A stretch of DNA of 24,362 nt from Candidatus Fermentibacterota bacterium. Its GTDB lineage: Bacteria > JAFGKV01. The notes beneath the pieces are model-generated. The model was not told the DNA's origin. It worked only from the letters and a program-made list of their open reading frames with translations, and searched no databases. Shown piece after piece: positions 22,512-24,362 of this stretch; position 1 is the first letter of the stretch; the number at the start of each line of letters is the position of its first letter. The position numbers and the translations under genes are program-made. The DNA is taken from positions 1-24,362 of the forward strand of contig JAUXFG010000048.1 of assembly GCA_030620115.1 (NCBI GenBank), written 5' to 3'.

Positions 22512-23669
22512 CTAGCGAAGGATCACTCGGAGGGTTGCGTCGCCATGCGATGTCGCAGCACGCAACATGTACGTCCCCGGAGCCACATCGCCACGCTCCC
22601 AATTAAACGTATGCGTGCCGGCATCCGCGCTGCCCTCCCAGATCGTGGAGACCGCGTGTCCCTGAAGGTCATACACAGAGAGAGAGACCATCCCTTCAGC
22701 GGGGAGGCTCAGCTCGATAGATGTGGCGTCGTCCACAGGGACTGGAGATGCGCCAAGAAGCACTGCCTCCGGCATGGCCGCGGGTATGGCGACACTCACC
22801 GGTCCGAACATCTCGGTTGTCCCCTGGAAGTCCACCTGCTCCAGCCAGTAGCGGTAGGTCAGCCCTGCCGCAATGTCTCGGTCCACATAGGAGTAGAACA
22901 TCGGTTCGAGCGTCGTGCCTGCGCCGGGTACCATGGAGACATTGATTGCCGACCGTTGACCCATCCCCATCGCTCTCAGGATATTGAAACCGAGATTGTC
23001 CTGCTCAGAAGCCGTGCTCCAGGTCAGCTCCACCTCCTCGGGCGTCGCGGAAGCAGCGAATGTGCACAGCTCCACCGGCACGTCGCCGGCTGCGTTGTGG
23101 ATGATGGCTGTGCTCGAACTTGTCCAAATATAGGCCTCATCGACGTAGAGAAGACTGTCGTTGGATCCGGCTGAGCCGCTGTAGATACGAGCTTCGACGA
23201 CAAAACCGTCGTTGGTAAACGGATCGGGTATTTTCCACCCATATGAGAGCTGCTCCCAGCCAATGCCCGATGTGTACGTGCTATTTCCTCCAGCGCTTCC
23301 GCCGTACGATGTAACATCGCTCGGATCAGTGGTGTAGTGAGCCCAAATGCGACCGCGGGGGTAGTAATCCGGATCGGGTGTATCGTCATACATGTAGAAG
23401 CTGGCAAAGATGCTATCGTTCGCGGCGCACCCCGTCACCCACCAAACATACGCCTGCGGCGTGCCGCTGATGGGATCTTCCCAGTACTTCAGGGAGCGAG
23501 TTCCCGAGGAAGCCCTATCGCCGGAGTTCGCGACATTCGCGTTTCCGTACGTACCGAGCACGGTCGCGACCCCGTCCTCCCAGTCGAAGGTCATGCTTTG
23601 CTGGGCGACTACGGGAAAGGAGAGAATAAGCAGAATGGTGGTAGATGCGAGAGCTACACGCTTGATCAT
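22512..23669 (-). CDS. Secreted beta-sandwich protein with FlgD/type-IX-like C-terminal sorting-type domain
   Basis: The product is 385 aa. Residues 1-22 are a signal peptide (MIKRVALASTTILLILSF, cleavage near VVAQQ). Residues about 25-190 form a beta-rich, probably jellyroll, module (SGTRSLKYWED, IWAHYTTDPSD, SLLYVDEAYIW). Residues 195-300 are the fibronectin-like segment common before sorting domains (VELTWSTASEQDNLGFNILR, YRYWLEQVD). The final 75 residues follow the FlgD-Ig/T9SS type A pattern: SPVP, then VSLSVYDLQGHAVSTIW, HTFNWERGDVAPGTYMLRA and a basic terminus VILR. In Bacteroidota this domain directs export and surface attachment; whether that machinery exists here is not visible. GGGGGAACC just before ATG is the Shine-Dalgarno. 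No catalytic residues are recognised. Confidence 0.85.
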   Translation of the reverse strand: MIKRVALASTTILLILSFPVVAQQSMTFDWEDGVATVLGTYGNANVANSGDRASSGTRSLKYWEDPISGTPQAYVWWVTGCAANDSIFASFYMYDDTPDPDYYPRGRIWAHYTTDPSDVTSYGGSAGGNSTYTSGIGWEQLSYGWKIPDPFTNDGFVVEARIYSGSAGSNDSLLYVDEAYIWTSSSTAIIHNAAGDVPVELCTFAASATPEEVELTWSTASEQDNLGFNILRAMGMGQRSAINVSMVPGAGTTLEPMFYSYVDRDIAAGLTYRYWLEQVDFQGTTEMFGPVSVAIPAAMPEAVLLGASPVPVDDATSIELSLPAEGMVSLSVYDLQGHAVSTIWEGSADAGTHTFNWERGDVAPGTYMLRAATSHGDATLRVILR

Positions 23670-23721
23670 GGTTCCCCCATGTGTTGGAGCCTGAAGATGA
23701 CTACTGCGGACCGATCTCGGA

Positions 23722-23730
23722 CTATGCCAT
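23722..23730 (-). promoter_or_regulatory. Start-stop mini-ORF with strong Shine-Dalgarno in a leader
   Basis: In the probable 5' leader of the secreted protein gene, GAGGAGG (23746-23740, minus strand) is followed after 9 bases by ATG-GCA-TAG, a two-codon frame. This may be chance, a former start site, or a ribosome-stalling leader element. Confidence 0.25.
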
Positions 23731-23811
23731 AGGCGAAAACCTCCTCATCAACACTCAAGGAGTAAGACATAATGCCATGAAATCTCGATGCATAAGAAAT
23801 CTCGCAGGTTC

Positions 23812-23839
23812 ACAATACCTCGATTTTCTTGATTGTCAA
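23812..23839 (-). promoter_or_regulatory. Candidate promoter for the secreted sorting-domain protein gene
   Basis: On the minus strand TTGACA (23839-23834), a 16-bp spacer and TATTGT (23817-23812) form a plausible sigma-70 promoter. The start would be near 23805, leaving a leader of about 135 nt before ATG 23669. Confidence 0.45.
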
Positions 23840-23887
23840 CCACCATGGCATCTTCCTGCAGCAGGCCACTCAAATGGTCTGCTCTGC

Positions 23888-24362
23888 CTACCTGATGATG
23901 ACCAGTCTCTCCCGCGCGCTACTCCCCGTCAACCTCGCCAGGTACACGCCGGAAGGCAACTTCCGCCCACCGGATCCTCGTCCGTTCCAATGCAGGACAG
24001 GCTGGTTCTCCTCGCCCAGGACCGTGCTCACGAGCCTTCCTGAGATATCATAAATCTGTACTCGCGCACTGCCTTCGTGCCCATGAATGAAGAAGGTCAC
24101 CTCACCGGTGGAGGGAACCGGGCTCACGCACAACACAGGACGATCGGGAAGTCCTTGTGGTGACCCAAACGAGGCGCTCGGATCGGACTCCACAAAAACA
24201 TCATCAAGATACACACCGGCGTCGACTCCTTCCTCGTCGCTCACGAGTCTGAAGCGTATCAATACTGAATCAGCTCCTTCACCAATCATGTCGCCCAGAG
24301 AGGTCTCCATCCTGGTCCATGAGAGCTCCCGCCCCGTGAAGGAAAGCAGCTCCGTCCACGTT
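23888..24362 (-). CDS. 3' part of a second secreted protein with sorting-type C-terminal domain (cut by window end)
   Basis: The frame is open to the window edge and encodes the last 157 residues. The visible N-terminal part (TWTELLSFTGRELSWTRMET ... SVLIRFRLVSDEEGVDAGVY) fits the MAM/jellyroll module that accompanies immune-inhibitor-A-type (M6) peptidases and other secreted enzymes, with the typical SD...GVYLDDVFV ending. The last 80 residues repeat the sorting-domain pattern of the neighbouring gene: VSPVPSTGEVTFFI, VQIYDISGRLVSTV, LHWNGRGSGGRKLPSGVYLA and the terminal ERLVIIR. An apparent ATG at 24308-24310 is internal. The catalytic part, if any, lies outside the window. It is on the same strand as the 385-aa secreted protein gene and 218 bp upstream of it. 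Confidence 0.8.
   Translation of the reverse strand, partial: TWTELLSFTGRELSWTRMETSLGDMIGEGADSVLIRFRLVSDEEGVDAGVYLDDVFVESDPSASFGSPQGLPDRPVLCVSPVPSTGEVTFFIHGHEGSARVQIYDISGRLVSTVLGEENQPVLHWNGRGSGGRKLPSGVYLARLTGSSARERLVIIR

Overview
The window looks like part of a chromosome from an uncultured, moderately GC-rich bacterium. Three secreted-type genes carry modular beta-sandwich architecture, and two of them end in a FlgD/type-IX-like C-terminal sorting-type domain. The closest resemblance I recognise is to Bacteroidota/FCB-superphylum proteins. This suggests an FCB-related candidate phylum; the lineage call is inference at low confidence. No tRNA, rRNA, transposase, phage gene or CRISPR array is visible.

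Layout, left to right. A short 3' gene fragment (1-93) converges on a winged-helix protein gene (126-563, minus). A MITE-like repeat (725-912) precedes a large four-GAF diguanylate cyclase (1163-3652). Next is a secreted GHL15-type putative glycoside hydrolase with LamG and fibronectin-like domains (3994-7344), whose 3' end runs into a palindromic repeat. A zinc-ribbon protein (7615-8091, minus) follows, with the second copy of the MITE-like repeat directly upstream in opposite orientation (8113-8341). Between that repeat and an L7Ae-like protein gene (8792-9163) lies an apparent small-RNA gene on the minus strand, with a near-consensus promoter and a terminator-like hairpin. A GT4 glycosyltransferase (9243-10334) then converges on a minus-strand group: a degenerate DUF6602-like protein, a HEAT-repeat protein, and a LiaF/DUF5668-like membrane protein that overlaps the HEAT gene by 4 bases.

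The centre of interest is 14389-22150 on the plus strand. A tightly overlapping set encodes an FAD/Fe-S oxidoreductase (1045 aa), a DUF1460 amidase-like protein, a two-module GT2 glycosyltransferase and a DUF4922 HIT-like phosphorylase/nucleotidyltransferase. After 200 bp holding two strong palindromes comes a SpoIID/LytB-domain protein. Neither peptidoglycan-active protein (DUF1460 or SpoIID) has a visible export signal. I infer a cytoplasmic muropeptide or anhydro-sugar processing pathway. From memory, GT2, DUF4922 and SpoIID relatives also co-occur in Bacteroidota.

The right end carries two secreted-protein genes on the minus strand, the second cut by the window edge. Intergenic spaces are unusually rich in palindromic repeats of at least six sequence types, which suits a genome shaped by small non-autonomous repeats.
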